In this document: piece by piece, positions 7,226 to 15,323 of the stretch
Layout of the letters: the number at the start of each line of letters is the position of its first letter
How positions within the stretch are numbered: position 1 is the first letter of the stretch
Notes under the pieces: generated by a model
Database searches by the model: none
What the model was told of the DNA's origin: nothing
Seen by the model: only the letters and a program-made list of their open reading frames with translations
From: Glutamicibacter halophytocola
GTDB lineage: Bacteria > Actinomycetota > Actinomycetes > Actinomycetales > Micrococcaceae
DNA: 64,000 nucleotides
Direction of reading: 5' to 3'
NCBI RefSeq assembly: GCF_001302565.1
Contig: NZ_CP012750.1
Span: 1,798,001-1,862,000 of the forward strand
Translations under genes and position numbers: made by a program

Positions 7226-8634
7226 CGGTCAGCGGAGCGCAAGGCCTCGCCCAGGATCCTTCCCGCCTGGTCAAAAGCACCCGGATTCGGCCCAGAATAG
7301 TTCAGCCGCAGATATTGGCCAGACTCTTCGGCGGGGAACCAGCTCGCACCGGGAGCGATGGCGAGTTTGCGGGCTTCGCATTCGCGTTCCAGCCGGCGCA
7401 GGTCGGTCCCATCGGGCAGTTGCACCCAAAGGTTCAACCCGCCCGGTGGAACCAGTTGCAAATGGGCTTCGGGAACATGCCGGGCGAGCGACTCGATGAG
7501 CAGGTCGCGCCGGCCAGCCAACTGCTGGCGCAGGGATCGAAGGTGTGTTCGCCATGCTGGCTGGCTGACCACGTCTAATGCCACCGCTTGCAGTGGTCCG
7601 CTGACATACATTGATTGCGCTTGATGATCTGCCAGGATCCTGTCCCTGGCCGGGCCGCGGGCGATCAGTCCTGCGACGCGCACCGCCGGGGACACGCTCT
7701 TGGTCAGCGAACGCAAGTAGACGACATGCCCGTTATCTTCTCGGGCCGCCAATGGGGATGAATCGCTGCTGATTCCAAAATCCTTGGCCCAGTCATCTTC
7801 GACCAGGAAAGCACCGCGTGCTTTCAGGATTTCAAGAACTCGTTCCGAAACTTCTGGACTCCACTGGGCTCCGGTGGGGTTGGCGAAGTTCGGATGCGCA
7901 TAAAAAGCCCGGGCGCCGGTGCGTTCGAAGGCGCGATCCAGTTCTCGGGTATCTGGACCTTGCGGGCCCGCCGGGATGGGGATCAGCGTAACGCCCACTT
8001 GTGCAGCCGCGAGAATAGCACCCCAATAAGTTGGCGACTCGATCAGCATTGGATGCCCCTCGCCAACCAGAGCTCGGAAGATTGACCCCAATCCGCTCTG
8101 GCTTCCGGGCAATATGATGACGTCCCTGGCGCTGGGGGCGCTGAGCCCGGGAAGCATCTGTTCGGCCAGTTCGGCGGCGAACCATGATTGAAGTTCTGGC
8201 AGCCCGGCAGCTTCGGTTCTTTGCAGGACCGACTCGCTGCGCGCGGCCCGTGCAAAGGCTGATTTCACCAATCTTTCCGGCAACAGTTCCCGGTCCGGGT
8301 ACCCCGACTGCAGGGCTATGAAGTCGTTGGGCAGAGTGCGTTGGCTGGGGTGGACCTCGGGAAGCTTTTGCCGGGGAGTGCCCAGAGCCGCCGTCTGCCA
8401 GCCGTAGTCGTATGGTCGCGCCGTGGGCATTCCACGAACAAAAGTTCCGATGCCCGGGCGGGACTCGATCAATCCTTGGGCGATTAATGCCCGCAAGGCT
8501 TTTTGCACCGTAACTGGACTGAGCGAATGTTCAGCAACCAGCTGTCGAGTGGATGGCAGCTGGGTTCCGGCGGGAGCTCGGGAGATCCATTTGCGCAGTA
8601 TCAAAACCAAGTTTTCACTGCTACTGTTAATCAT
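7222..8634 (-). CDS. MocR-type transcriptional regulator (GntR winged helix fused to aminotransferase fold)
   Basis: A 470-residue fusion. Residues ~10-70 form a GntR winged helix-turn-helix (QLPSTRQLVAEHSLSPVTVQ). The rest is a fold-type I aminotransferase domain with DVIILPGSQSGL, AHPNFANPTG and the PLP-lysine motif RSLTKSVSPAVRVAG with Lys312. MocR proteins use PLP, often PLP-amino-acid adducts, as effectors and usually regulate a divergent neighbour. Here the ATG at 8634 overlaps the start codon of a divergent EamA exporter inside a perfect palindrome. It probably controls that exporter and perhaps the DapA-like gene behind it. Neither start has a clear ribosome-binding site, so leaderless transcripts are likely. 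Confidence 0.88.
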   Translation of the reverse strand: MINSSSENLVLILRKWISRAPAGTQLPSTRQLVAEHSLSPVTVQKALRALIAQGLIESRPGIGTFVRGMPTARPYDYGWQTAALGTPRQKLPEVHPSQRTLPNDFIALQSGYPDRELLPERLVKSAFARAARSESVLQRTEAAGLPELQSWFAAELAEQMLPGLSAPSARDVIILPGSQSGLGSIFRALVGEGHPMLIESPTYWGAILAAAQVGVTLIPIPAGPQGPDTRELDRAFERTGARAFYAHPNFANPTGAQWSPEVSERVLEILKARGAFLVEDDWAKDFGISSDSSPLAAREDNGHVVYLRSLTKSVSPAVRVAGLIARGPARDRILADHQAQSMYVSGPLQAVALDVVSQPAWRTHLRSLRQQLAGRRDLLIESLARHVPEAHLQLVPPGGLNLWVQLPDGTDLRRLERECEARKLAIAPGASWFPAEESGQYLRLNYSGPNPGAFDQAGRILGEALRSADR

Positions 8635-8644
8635 GAATCATGAT
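8630..8644. promoter_or_regulatory. Palindrome overlapping both divergent start codons
   Basis: ATCATGA-A-TCATGAT, a perfect 7-bp inverted repeat with a 1-nt centre, contains the ATG of the MocR gene (minus, 8634) and of the EamA gene (plus, 8633). It is a candidate operator, although the symmetry may partly follow from the overlapping CATGA start codons. Confidence 0.45.
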
Positions 8645-9598
8645 AGTACCGCTACTCATCTAAAGCATCAACCGCTATTCAACTCCCCGGCAGGTCTGCT
8701 TTGGGGCCTGCTTGGCGTTTGCGCCTTTTCATTGACGGTTCCAGTCACCCGCATCGCCGTGTCCAACGAGGGCATGGATCCGCTTTTTATCGGCGCGGGG
8801 CGCGCGGTTATTGCGGCACTCGTAGCCGCTGTTGCCCTCGGGGCCACCAAGCAAATACGTCCAAGTACCAGGCAATGGATTCGACTGTCCGTGGTGTCGT
8901 GCGGCGTGGTGGCAGGATTTCCGCTGCTCACCTCATTCGCCATGGCTACCGTTCCAGCCAGCCACGGCGCTGTGGTCACTGCGATTCTTCCAGCGGCCAC
9001 GGCCGTGGCGGCTGTTATCCGCACCAAGGAACGAGCCCGTGCTTCGTTTTGGTGCGCCGCTGCCCTTGGTGCATTGGCAGCGGTGTTCTTTGCTGTAATT
9101 AGCGGTGGGGGACTATCGGGCATTCAAGTGGCGGATCTGCTGCTCTTTGCCGCAGTGGTTGTCTGTGCTGCTGGATATGCAGAAGGAGGCCTGCTGGCAC
9201 GGGAATTGGGCTCCTGGCAGACCATATCCTGGGCATTAGTCCTGGCCTTTCCGCTGATGCTGGCACTGAGCGTGGTGAGCATTAATCATCAGGTGCCAAC
9301 CGGGGGCATAGCTGCTTGGGGATCCTTCGCCTATTTGGGCCTAGTTAGCATGTTCTTGGGCTTTGTGGCCTGGTACCGCGGCTTAGCTATCGGCCCGATG
9401 TCCCGCGTTAGCCAGGTGCAGCTGGCCCAACCCGTACTGACACTAGGGTGGGCGGCATTGCTTTTGGGTGAGCATATCGGCTGGAGCACAGTAGCAGGGG
9501 GATGCGCCGTGATTTTATGCGCCTTGTTTGCCATACGTTCCAGAACCTCAACTTCGCCTCCCATGGAAAGGACCATCAGGACGCATTCAATGAACTAG
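8633..9598 (+). CDS. EamA/DMT-family membrane exporter
   Basis: About 321 residues from ATG 8633. The frame is open further upstream, but that part is antisense to the MocR gene and not protein-like. About ten hydrophobic segments in two EamA repeats are visible: LLWGLLGVCAFSLTVPVTRI opens the first, and the second ends near LGWAALLLGEHIGW. DMT/EamA proteins usually export amino acids, nucleosides or related metabolites. Its partnership with a PLP-dependent MocR regulator hints at an amino-acid-like or PLP-related substrate. It is followed after about 50 bp by a DapA-family lyase, and the two may be co-transcribed. The substrate cannot be read from sequence. Confidence 0.82.
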   Translation: MNHDSTATHLKHQPLFNSPAGLLWGLLGVCAFSLTVPVTRIAVSNEGMDPLFIGAGRAVIAALVAAVALGATKQIRPSTRQWIRLSVVSCGVVAGFPLLTSFAMATVPASHGAVVTAILPAATAVAAVIRTKERARASFWCAAALGALAAVFFAVISGGGLSGIQVADLLLFAAVVVCAAGYAEGGLLARELGSWQTISWALVLAFPLMLALSVVSINHQVPTGGIAAWGSFAYLGLVSMFLGFVAWYRGLAIGPMSRVSQVQLAQPVLTLGWAALLLGEHIGWSTVAGGCAVILCALFAIRSRTSTSPPMERTIRTHSMN

Positions 9599-9647
9599 TC
9601 GAAGTTCTCTGGCACGATGAAATGAACCGAAACTGAAAGAGGTGCCC

Positions 9648-10583
9648 GTGAAGACCTTTACTGGCTTGAGCGCATTCCCGCTCACTCCCTTGGCGGACGA
9701 CAAAGTGGACGAATCCGCGTTTTCTGGATTGGTCCGACGGCTATCTTCGGCTGGGGTGGATTCGATTACTGCGCTCGGCTCCACCGGTTCCTATATGTAC
9801 TTGGATCGGGCCGAACGAGCAAGGGTCGCTCAATTGGCAGTGGCGAATGCTGCAGGTGTGCCAGTGGTAATTGGTGTTGGCGCGATGCGTACTTCTCACG
9901 TCTTGGAGCACATTGATGATGCGGCGGCAGCAGGTGCCGATGGCGTCCTGCTAGCACCCGTTGGCTATCAAAGGCTGGGAGAATCCGAAGTTCTGGGCCT
10001 TTATCGGACGGCCACTGAACACAGCAGCCTGCCGGTGATTGTCTATGACAATCCTGGCACAACGCACTTTGCCTTCAGCAACGATCTGTATGCGCGGATT
10101 GCCAGCCTGCCTGGGATTGCCTCGATCAAGATCCCCGGGGTTCCCGACCACGCAGGGAGGGCCAAGAAACATGTTGATGCGATTCGCAGCATTTTGCCTG
10201 AGCATGTGGGCATCGGTGTTTCCGGGGACGCCTTCGGTGCTGCAGGACTCGTCGCCGGATGCGATGCCTGGTACACGGCGGTTGGCGGAACGATTCCCCG
10301 TCCGATGCTGGATATCACCCGTGCAGTTCAAGCCGGTGATCACCACGAGGCATTGGATATTTCCCGGCGCCTCGAACCATTGTGGTCTTTATTCACCGAA
10401 TTCGGCGGAAGCCTGCGAATCAGTGCAGCCATCGCTGAGCACTTTGGATTGGCAGCACCTGGCTGCCTGCCGTTGCCAATTCATGGACTGAGCTCGAAGC
10501 AGCGCCAGGTATTGATCGGCGTATTGAATGAACTCGGGCTTGACGAGACGGCCGGGCAGCAGTTCACAGGAGATAATTCCTGA
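9648..10583 (+). CDS. DapA/NAL-family class I aldolase (dihydrodipicolinate synthase-like)
   Basis: About 311 residues forming a TIM barrel with the family hallmarks: ALGSTGSYMYLDRAER near residue 45, Tyr133 in VYDNPGTT and the Schiff-base Lys161 in SIKIPG, matching E. coli DapA numbering. I prefer GTG 9648 because AAAGAGG lies 6 nt upstream; GTG 9642 would leave no spacing. The family condenses or cleaves pyruvate with aldehydes. The glycine-serine-tyrosine loop differs from the GTTGE of true DapA, and the neighbours are a transporter and a VOC protein rather than dapB. A catabolic keto-acid aldolase is therefore more likely than lysine biosynthesis. The exact substrate is unknown. Confidence 0.8.
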   Translation: MKTFTGLSAFPLTPLADDKVDESAFSGLVRRLSSAGVDSITALGSTGSYMYLDRAERARVAQLAVANAAGVPVVIGVGAMRTSHVLEHIDDAAAAGADGVLLAPVGYQRLGESEVLGLYRTATEHSSLPVIVYDNPGTTHFAFSNDLYARIASLPGIASIKIPGVPDHAGRAKKHVDAIRSILPEHVGIGVSGDAFGAAGLVAGCDAWYTAVGGTIPRPMLDITRAVQAGDHHEALDISRRLEPLWSLFTEFGGSLRISAAIAEHFGLAAPGCLPLPIHGLSSKQRQVLIGVLNELGLDETAGQQFTGDNS

Positions 10584-10725
10584 TGCTCTAAGTTTACTCT
10601 GACATGATGTTTTACCGGATTTCGCGACTCATGAAGGGATGTCGGGACGCTGGTGTAAAAGCGGGTCTGCTCGTAGCATGAATGCAACTGGGGTAAGCGA
10701 AGTTTAGAGCCAGAAGGCGGCAACT

Positions 10726-11166
10726 ATGGGCAGCATCAAGAGGTTTGATCATATCGGCATTACGGTGGCGAACCTTGAAGAAGTCACAAATTTTTTTGTT
10801 GAGCTCGGCCTGAAAATCGATGGGCGGGTGGACGGCATCGAAGGCGATTTTCTGGAAACCGTCAGTGGCGTCCCTGACTCGCGCACCAGCATCGTGATGC
10901 TGAAGGCGCCCGGGAGCGACGTGGGAATCGAGTTATCCAGCTTTGAAAAACCCGACCATGGTCCTGGGCAGCCGCAAGCGATGGCAAACGTACTGGGGCT
11001 TCGATCATTGGCTTTTGAAATTGATGACTTGCGGGCAACAGTGGCCAAATTGGAGTACCAAGGCTACGGGCTAATCGGCGGAATCGGCGAATATGAAGGC
11101 CTCTGGGCCATGGCATACGTCCGAGGGCCTGAAGGACTGATTATCGCTCTCGCCCAACGCCTGTAG
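10726..11166 (+). CDS. VOC-family protein (glyoxalase/bleomycin-resistance fold) with incomplete metal site
   Basis: A 146-residue protein with two beta-alpha-beta-beta-beta units: RFDHIGITVANLEEVTNFF starts the first and NVLGLRSLAFEIDDLRATV the second, with GPEGLIIALAQRL at the end. Typical VOC enzymes bind a metal through His (strand 1), Glu (strand 4), His (strand 5) and Glu (strand 8). Here His9 and the Glu of IELSSF are present, but the second His is replaced in LRSLAF and the last Glu is Ala in IIALAQ. It may be a binding protein or a non-metal enzyme. It lies about 140 bp after the DapA-like gene, with a possible promoter of its own, and ends at a strong terminator. Confidence 0.82.
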   Translation: MGSIKRFDHIGITVANLEEVTNFFVELGLKIDGRVDGIEGDFLETVSGVPDSRTSIVMLKAPGSDVGIELSSFEKPDHGPGQPQAMANVLGLRSLAFEIDDLRATVAKLEYQGYGLIGGIGEYEGLWAMAYVRGPEGLIIALAQRL

Positions 11167-11181
11167 AACGCCGTTGTCTAA

Positions 11182-11225
11182 AAGTAGGCGTCCGATTTCA
11201 AATGATTGAAATCGGACGCCTACTT
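11182..11225. terminator. Bidirectional terminator between VOC gene and fadE5-like gene
   Basis: A perfect 20-bp inverted repeat (11182-11201 with 11206-11225) with a 4-nt loop. The arm begins AAGTAGGCG, giving terminal A/T pairs in both directions. It lies between convergent stop codons. Confidence 0.9.
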
Positions 11226-11232
11226 GTCTGGT

Positions 11233-13248
11233 TTAAGCCGAAGCCTTCTTCAACGATTTTTCGCTGATTGGCGCGTTGTCGCTTGCACGCAGCTTGCGGA
11301 AGTACTCCATGGCCTCGTCCTGGCGTTCTGCTTCGGTGCCATTGGAGATATCGGCACGCAGATGATCCTGGGTATAGCCGAAAGCGTCAACGAGATCCTG
11401 GGCGTGGGGTCGCAATCGAGCGAGCAGGCGGTTGAGGTAACCGGGCAGTGTCCGCGCACGCTGCATCGAAAGGTGCCCATTGGCCAGGAACCAGCCAAGA
11501 TCTTCTTCAATAAGGCTCAGCGTGAAAACATCGCGAAGCCACGTGAGCACTTCGGATGTTGCCGGGTCTGCGACCTTTTCCAGCGCCGCGGTAAATGCTT
11601 CCCAGCGAAGCAGCTGACCGTGGTCCCGCGCCGCAGAAATCAGCAGCTCTTGATTTTCGTTGAAGGCCTGTGCAGCCTTGACTGGATTCTTGCCAGCTGC
11701 GCGCAGGGCATTGGCCACTTCGGCAACCTTGGCATTGATCCGATCGGTGAGCAGCGCACGTTGGTTGTCTGGATCCTTGAAGAAATTGGCGCTCTTTCGT
11801 TCATCGGAAACATCAGCCAGGGCTTGTCCAACGCTGCGCAAGCCTGAACGGTGCAAGGCAGTACTTCCGACCTGCTTGGCTGCATAGAGAGCCATGGCAC
11901 CGGTATCCAGCTTGCGGAATTCCGCCGCGTAATCGGTGAGCAGGCGCTTGCCCACTAGCTGCAGCAAAACGTTGTTGTCGCCTTCGAAGGTTACGTAGAC
12001 GTCGAGGTCCTGGTAGAGCTGGGTGAAGCGGTTCTTGGCGATGAAGCCGGAACCGCCACAGGCCTCGCGGCACTCCTGGAGGGTATCCAGTGCGTCCCAG
12101 GTGCTCAATGGTTTCAAGGCGGCAGCGAGGGTTTCCAGATCCTGGCGGTCTTCGTCGCTGTCGGCCCGTCCGGAGAAGACGGCATCGAACTTGTCCAGAA
12201 GTCCGTCGTGGGCGAAGGAGGATGCGTAGGTTCGAGCCAGCCGGGTGATCAGGCGGCGCTGGTGGCGCTGGTAGTCCAGCAGCGTGGTCTCTTCGGTATC
12301 CGAGGTGGAATTGAACTGGCGGCGCTGATTGCCGTAGGTCACGGCGATCTGCAGGCCAATCTTCGAAGCACTGGTGGCGGCACCGTCAAGGGAGACGCGT
12401 CCTTGAACGAGTGTGCCAAGCATGGTGAAGAAGCGGCGGCCTGGAGAAGAAATGGGGGAGCTATAGCTGCCATCGGCAGTAACGTTGCCGTAGCGGTTGA
12501 GCAGGTTGGTGCGTGGCACGCGGACATTGGTGAAGTGCAGGCGGCCGTTGTCGATCCCGTTCAGCCCGCCCTTGAGGCCGTCGTCCTCTCCGCCGATGCC
12601 TGGCAGGAAGTTTCCCTCGTCATCACGGATTGGAACGTAGAAACAATGAACGCCGTGATTGACGCCCTTGGTGATCAGCTGGGCAAAGACCGTGGCTGCC
12701 TTGCCGTGCAATGCGGCGTTGCCCAAGTAGTCCTTCCACGCCGCCTTAAATGGGGTGTGGATGACGAATTCTTCGGACTCTTCGTCGTAGGTCGCGGTAG
12801 TCGCCACCGAGGCAACATCTGAGCCGTGGCCGATTTCGGTCATGGCGAAAGCCCCCGGGGTCTTCAGGCTCATGGCATCGGGCAACCACTTGGCATGGTG
12901 CTCTTCGGTGCCAAGGTGAAGAATGGCACCGGCGAAGAGGCCCCATTGGACGCCGGCCTTGATCTGCAGGGATGGGTCCGCGGCAACGAGCTCCTCAAAG
13001 GAAGCGATGGAGCCTCCATGGTCATCGTAACCACCGAATTTTACCGGGAAGGCGCGCTGAACTGCTTCTTCTTCCACTAGGAGGCTGAGCTGGCCCAAGA
13101 CGCGGTCGCGATGTTCGTCCATGCCCAGCAGCGGATCTCGCTGGAGTTCAGGGCGAGCGGCTCGAGCCCGCGAGGCCTTGCGAATTTCTGCATAGGGGCC
13201 AAGTAGCTGTTCTGCCAGGTCGGTGACGTTGATGCGGTTCTCGCTCAT
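11233..13248 (-). CDS. Acyl-CoA dehydrogenase, large FadE5-like form
   Basis: About 671 residues from ATG 13248, which has GAAAGGA 6-7 nt upstream; the longer frame to 13455 lacks a good site. It has the acyl-CoA dehydrogenase/oxidase layout: FAMTEIGHGSDVASVATTAT (FAD/substrate strand), YQRHQRRLITRLART, ECREACGGSGFIAKNRFTQ and DVYVTFEGDNNVLLQL, where Glu422 is a candidate catalytic base. The extra length (against ~380) matches the FadE5/ACOX-like branch. It would oxidise fatty acyl-CoA to trans-2-enoyl-CoA. A TetR gene lies 47 bp upstream on the same strand. The thiolase, reductase and hydratase of the pathway diverge from it, as in the mycobacterial fadE5 neighbourhood. Confidence 0.88.
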   Translation of the reverse strand: MSENRINVTDLAEQLLGPYAEIRKASRARAARPELQRDPLLGMDEHRDRVLGQLSLLVEEEAVQRAFPVKFGGYDDHGGSIASFEELVAADPSLQIKAGVQWGLFAGAILHLGTEEHHAKWLPDAMSLKTPGAFAMTEIGHGSDVASVATTATYDEESEEFVIHTPFKAAWKDYLGNAALHGKAATVFAQLITKGVNHGVHCFYVPIRDDEGNFLPGIGGEDDGLKGGLNGIDNGRLHFTNVRVPRTNLLNRYGNVTADGSYSSPISSPGRRFFTMLGTLVQGRVSLDGAATSASKIGLQIAVTYGNQRRQFNSTSDTEETTLLDYQRHQRRLITRLARTYASSFAHDGLLDKFDAVFSGRADSDEDRQDLETLAAALKPLSTWDALDTLQECREACGGSGFIAKNRFTQLYQDLDVYVTFEGDNNVLLQLVGKRLLTDYAAEFRKLDTGAMALYAAKQVGSTALHRSGLRSVGQALADVSDERKSANFFKDPDNQRALLTDRINAKVAEVANALRAAGKNPVKAAQAFNENQELLISAARDHGQLLRWEAFTAALEKVADPATSEVLTWLRDVFTLSLIEEDLGWFLANGHLSMQRARTLPGYLNRLLARLRPHAQDLVDAFGYTQDHLRADISNGTEAERQDEAMEYFRKLRASDNAPISEKSLKKASA

Positions 13249-13295
13249 AACGTTCCTTTCATTCTTTGGTGAGTCGGAGCTTGATGCTTTGTTGT

Positions 13296-13964
13296 TCATG
13301 GGTTTTTTGTGCCGGAAGTCGAAGCAATGCCATAGGCCAGCCAGTTGGTCAGTTCGCGGGCCATGGTTTCGATGCTCGGCTTCGAGTCCGAGTCCGGTTC
13401 GCGGAGCCACTGTTCTCCTGCGGCTCGGACCATGCCTAGGGCAGCGCGCGGCCAATAGCCCAGGGCGGCGGCTGTTGCTTTTTGGTCGTAGAGCTTCAGC
13501 AAGCGATCACTGATCATTTCAGAGGCTTCATCGAAAAAATCGTTCAGGGCACCTGCGGACATGTCATCTGCCGAGCGTGGTGCACTGGTCACAAAGTAAT
13601 AGAGGTTCGGGCTGTTGGCAGCCAGTTCAAGATAGGCCGTGACCATGGCATGCATGGAACTCAGTTCCTGATCCTTCGCCAGCGCCGCGGCGATGACCCG
13701 TTCGCGGAAGTCGTTGATGACGTTGGCGCTCAGGGCTTGGCGCAGCCCTTCCTTGTCGCCGAAGTATCGGTAATAAACGGGTTTGGATGTTTTCGCGAGG
13801 CTGGCGATGTCCTCCATCGATGCCTGCGGCCCGAGCTTGTGCACAGCCTTGCGTGCCAGCTTGAGCAGTTCTTCATGGCGGGCGGTCCGATGCGCGTGCC
13901 AGCGCGATGCTCGACCGTCAGTTTCACCGTTTATTGCTTCCGTGATCTTGTTCACGTTACTCAC
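13296..13964 (-). CDS. TetR-family regulator of the fatty-acid module
   Basis: A 222-residue TetR protein. The N-terminal helix-turn-helix (ASMEDIASLAKTSKPVYYRYF, about residues 47-67) is clear and the C-terminal helical domain is the ligand and dimer part. The start is probably GTG 13964; later in-frame GTG codons are possible. It is encoded just upstream of the FadE5-like gene and diverges from the thiolase operon, with paired ACAGTA repeats in the 60-bp gap. This places it as a FadR-type repressor released by acyl-CoA, an inference from context. Confidence 0.87.
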   Translation of the reverse strand: MSNVNKITEAINGETDGRASRWHAHRTARHEELLKLARKAVHKLGPQASMEDIASLAKTSKPVYYRYFGDKEGLRQALSANVINDFRERVIAAALAKDQELSSMHAMVTAYLELAANSPNLYYFVTSAPRSADDMSAGALNDFFDEASEMISDRLLKLYDQKATAAALGYWPRAALGMVRAAGEQWLREPDSDSKPSIETMARELTNWLAYGIASTSGTKNP

Positions 13965-13990
13965 AGTATCATGTACTCTTGGTTACAGTA
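13963..13990. promoter_or_regulatory. Paired ACAGTA repeats between tetR and the thiolase operon
   Basis: ACAGTA occurs at 13963-13968 and 13985-13990, 22 bp apart (two helical turns), in related contexts (TCACAGTA and TTACAGTA). One copy overlaps the TetR start codon and the other lies 38 bp before the thiolase start. A candidate TetR operator. Confidence 0.4.
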
Positions 13991-14027
13991 ATAGGAGTCA
14001 CAACAATCCATGGAGGAGTTTTTGAAC

Positions 14028-15323
14028 ATGGCCCAACAGTCAGTGCGCAATGCCGTGATAATCGGTGGAAACCGCATCCCCTTTGCTCGTTCCAATACCG
14101 CCTACGTCGATGCGTCGAACCAAGACATGTTCACCGCCGCTCTCGAAGGGCTCGTGGCCCGCTACGGCTTGCAAGGCCAGCGCATGGGCGCGGTCAGCGG
14201 TGGCGCAGTGCTCAAGCACTCCAAGGACTTCAACCTCATTCGTGAATCGGTCCTCGGCTCTTCGCTGGATCCGGCAACTCCCGCCTACGATGTGCAGATG
14301 GCCTGCGCCACCGGAATGGAAGCCATCGGCTCGCTGGCCAACAAGATCAAGCTTGGACAGCTCGAGTCGGCTATTGGCGGTGGCGTCGATACGACTTCGG
14401 ATGCGCCGATTGCCGTTTCTGAATCACTGCGTGGAATTTTGCTCGAATTGGCTCGTGCACGTACGACGAAGGCCAAGCTCTCAGCGCTTGCAAAGATCCG
14501 CCCATCGCACCTGGCGCCCTCGGCGCCAGGCACCGGAGAGCCACGCACGGGACTGTCCATGGGCGATCATCAGGCGCTGACCACCCAGGCCTGGAAAATT
14601 ACCCGCGAAGCACAAGATGAATTGGCCATGGCCAGCCACGCAAATCTTGCCGCTGCTTATGACCGTGGCTTCTTCAATGACCTCATAACCCCCTTTAACG
14701 GCCTGTCCAAGGACAATAACTTGCGCGCCGATTCGACCTTGGAAAAGCTGGGCAAGCTCAAGCCGGCCTTCGGCAAGAATCTTGGCGACGAAGCAACCAT
14801 GACCGCAGGCAACTCGACCCCGCTGACCGACGGCGCTTCGGTGGTGCTCTTGGGGAGCGAGGAATATGCTCGCAGCCACGACCTTCCGATGCTGGCCAAC
14901 TTTGTTGATTTCGAGGCAGCCGCGGTGGACTTTGTCCACGGTGGAGAAGGATTGCTGATGGCACCGGCCTATGCGACCGCCCGAATGCTCGAACGCAATA
15001 ATCTCGCCCTGCAGGATTTTGACTTCTACGAGATCCATGAGGCCTTTGCCGGGACAGTACTCTCGACCCTCAAAGCATGGGAAGATGAGGAATTCTGCCG
15101 TGAGAAGCTGGGGCTGCAAGCACCGCTGGGAGCCATCGACCGGAGCAAGCTGAACGTCAACGGATCCTCGTTGGCCGCGGGCCACCCATTCGCCGCCACC
15201 GGTGGACGCATCATCGCCAGCACCGCGAAGATGCTGCATGAAAAGGGTTCAGGACGCGCATTGATTTCTGTCTGTGCTGCAGGTGGACAGGGTGTCGTGG
15301 CAATTTTGGAGGCACGCAGCTAA
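14028..15323 (+). CDS. Acetyl-CoA C-acyltransferase (thiolase), FadA2/FadI type
   Basis: About 431 residues from ATG 14028, chosen because GGAGGAG lies 9 nt upstream; ATG 14010 would be too early. Thiolase features: nucleophilic Cys93 in QMACATGMEAIG, EIHEAFAG near residue 340, the GHPFAATGG histidine loop and the second cysteine in SVCAAGGQG at the C terminus. It cleaves 3-ketoacyl-CoA into acetyl-CoA and a shortened acyl-CoA. The stop codon overlaps the next start (TAATG), so it is translationally coupled to the FabG4-like reductase. Confidence 0.92.
   Translation: MAQQSVRNAVIIGGNRIPFARSNTAYVDASNQDMFTAALEGLVARYGLQGQRMGAVSGGAVLKHSKDFNLIRESVLGSSLDPATPAYDVQMACATGMEAIGSLANKIKLGQLESAIGGGVDTTSDAPIAVSESLRGILLELARARTTKAKLSALAKIRPSHLAPSAPGTGEPRTGLSMGDHQALTTQAWKITREAQDELAMASHANLAAAYDRGFFNDLITPFNGLSKDNNLRADSTLEKLGKLKPAFGKNLGDEATMTAGNSTPLTDGASVVLLGSEEYARSHDLPMLANFVDFEAAAVDFVHGGEGLLMAPAYATARMLERNNLALQDFDFYEIHEAFAGTVLSTLKAWEDEEFCREKLGLQAPLGAIDRSKLNVNGSSLAAGHPFAATGGRIIASTAKMLHEKGSGRALISVCAAGGQGVVAILEARS

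Noticed and set aside
8423..8632. Extending the EamA gene upstream to 8423
   Set aside because: That part is antisense to the MocR coding sequence, lacks a ribosome-binding site and would add a non-membrane leader unknown in the family.
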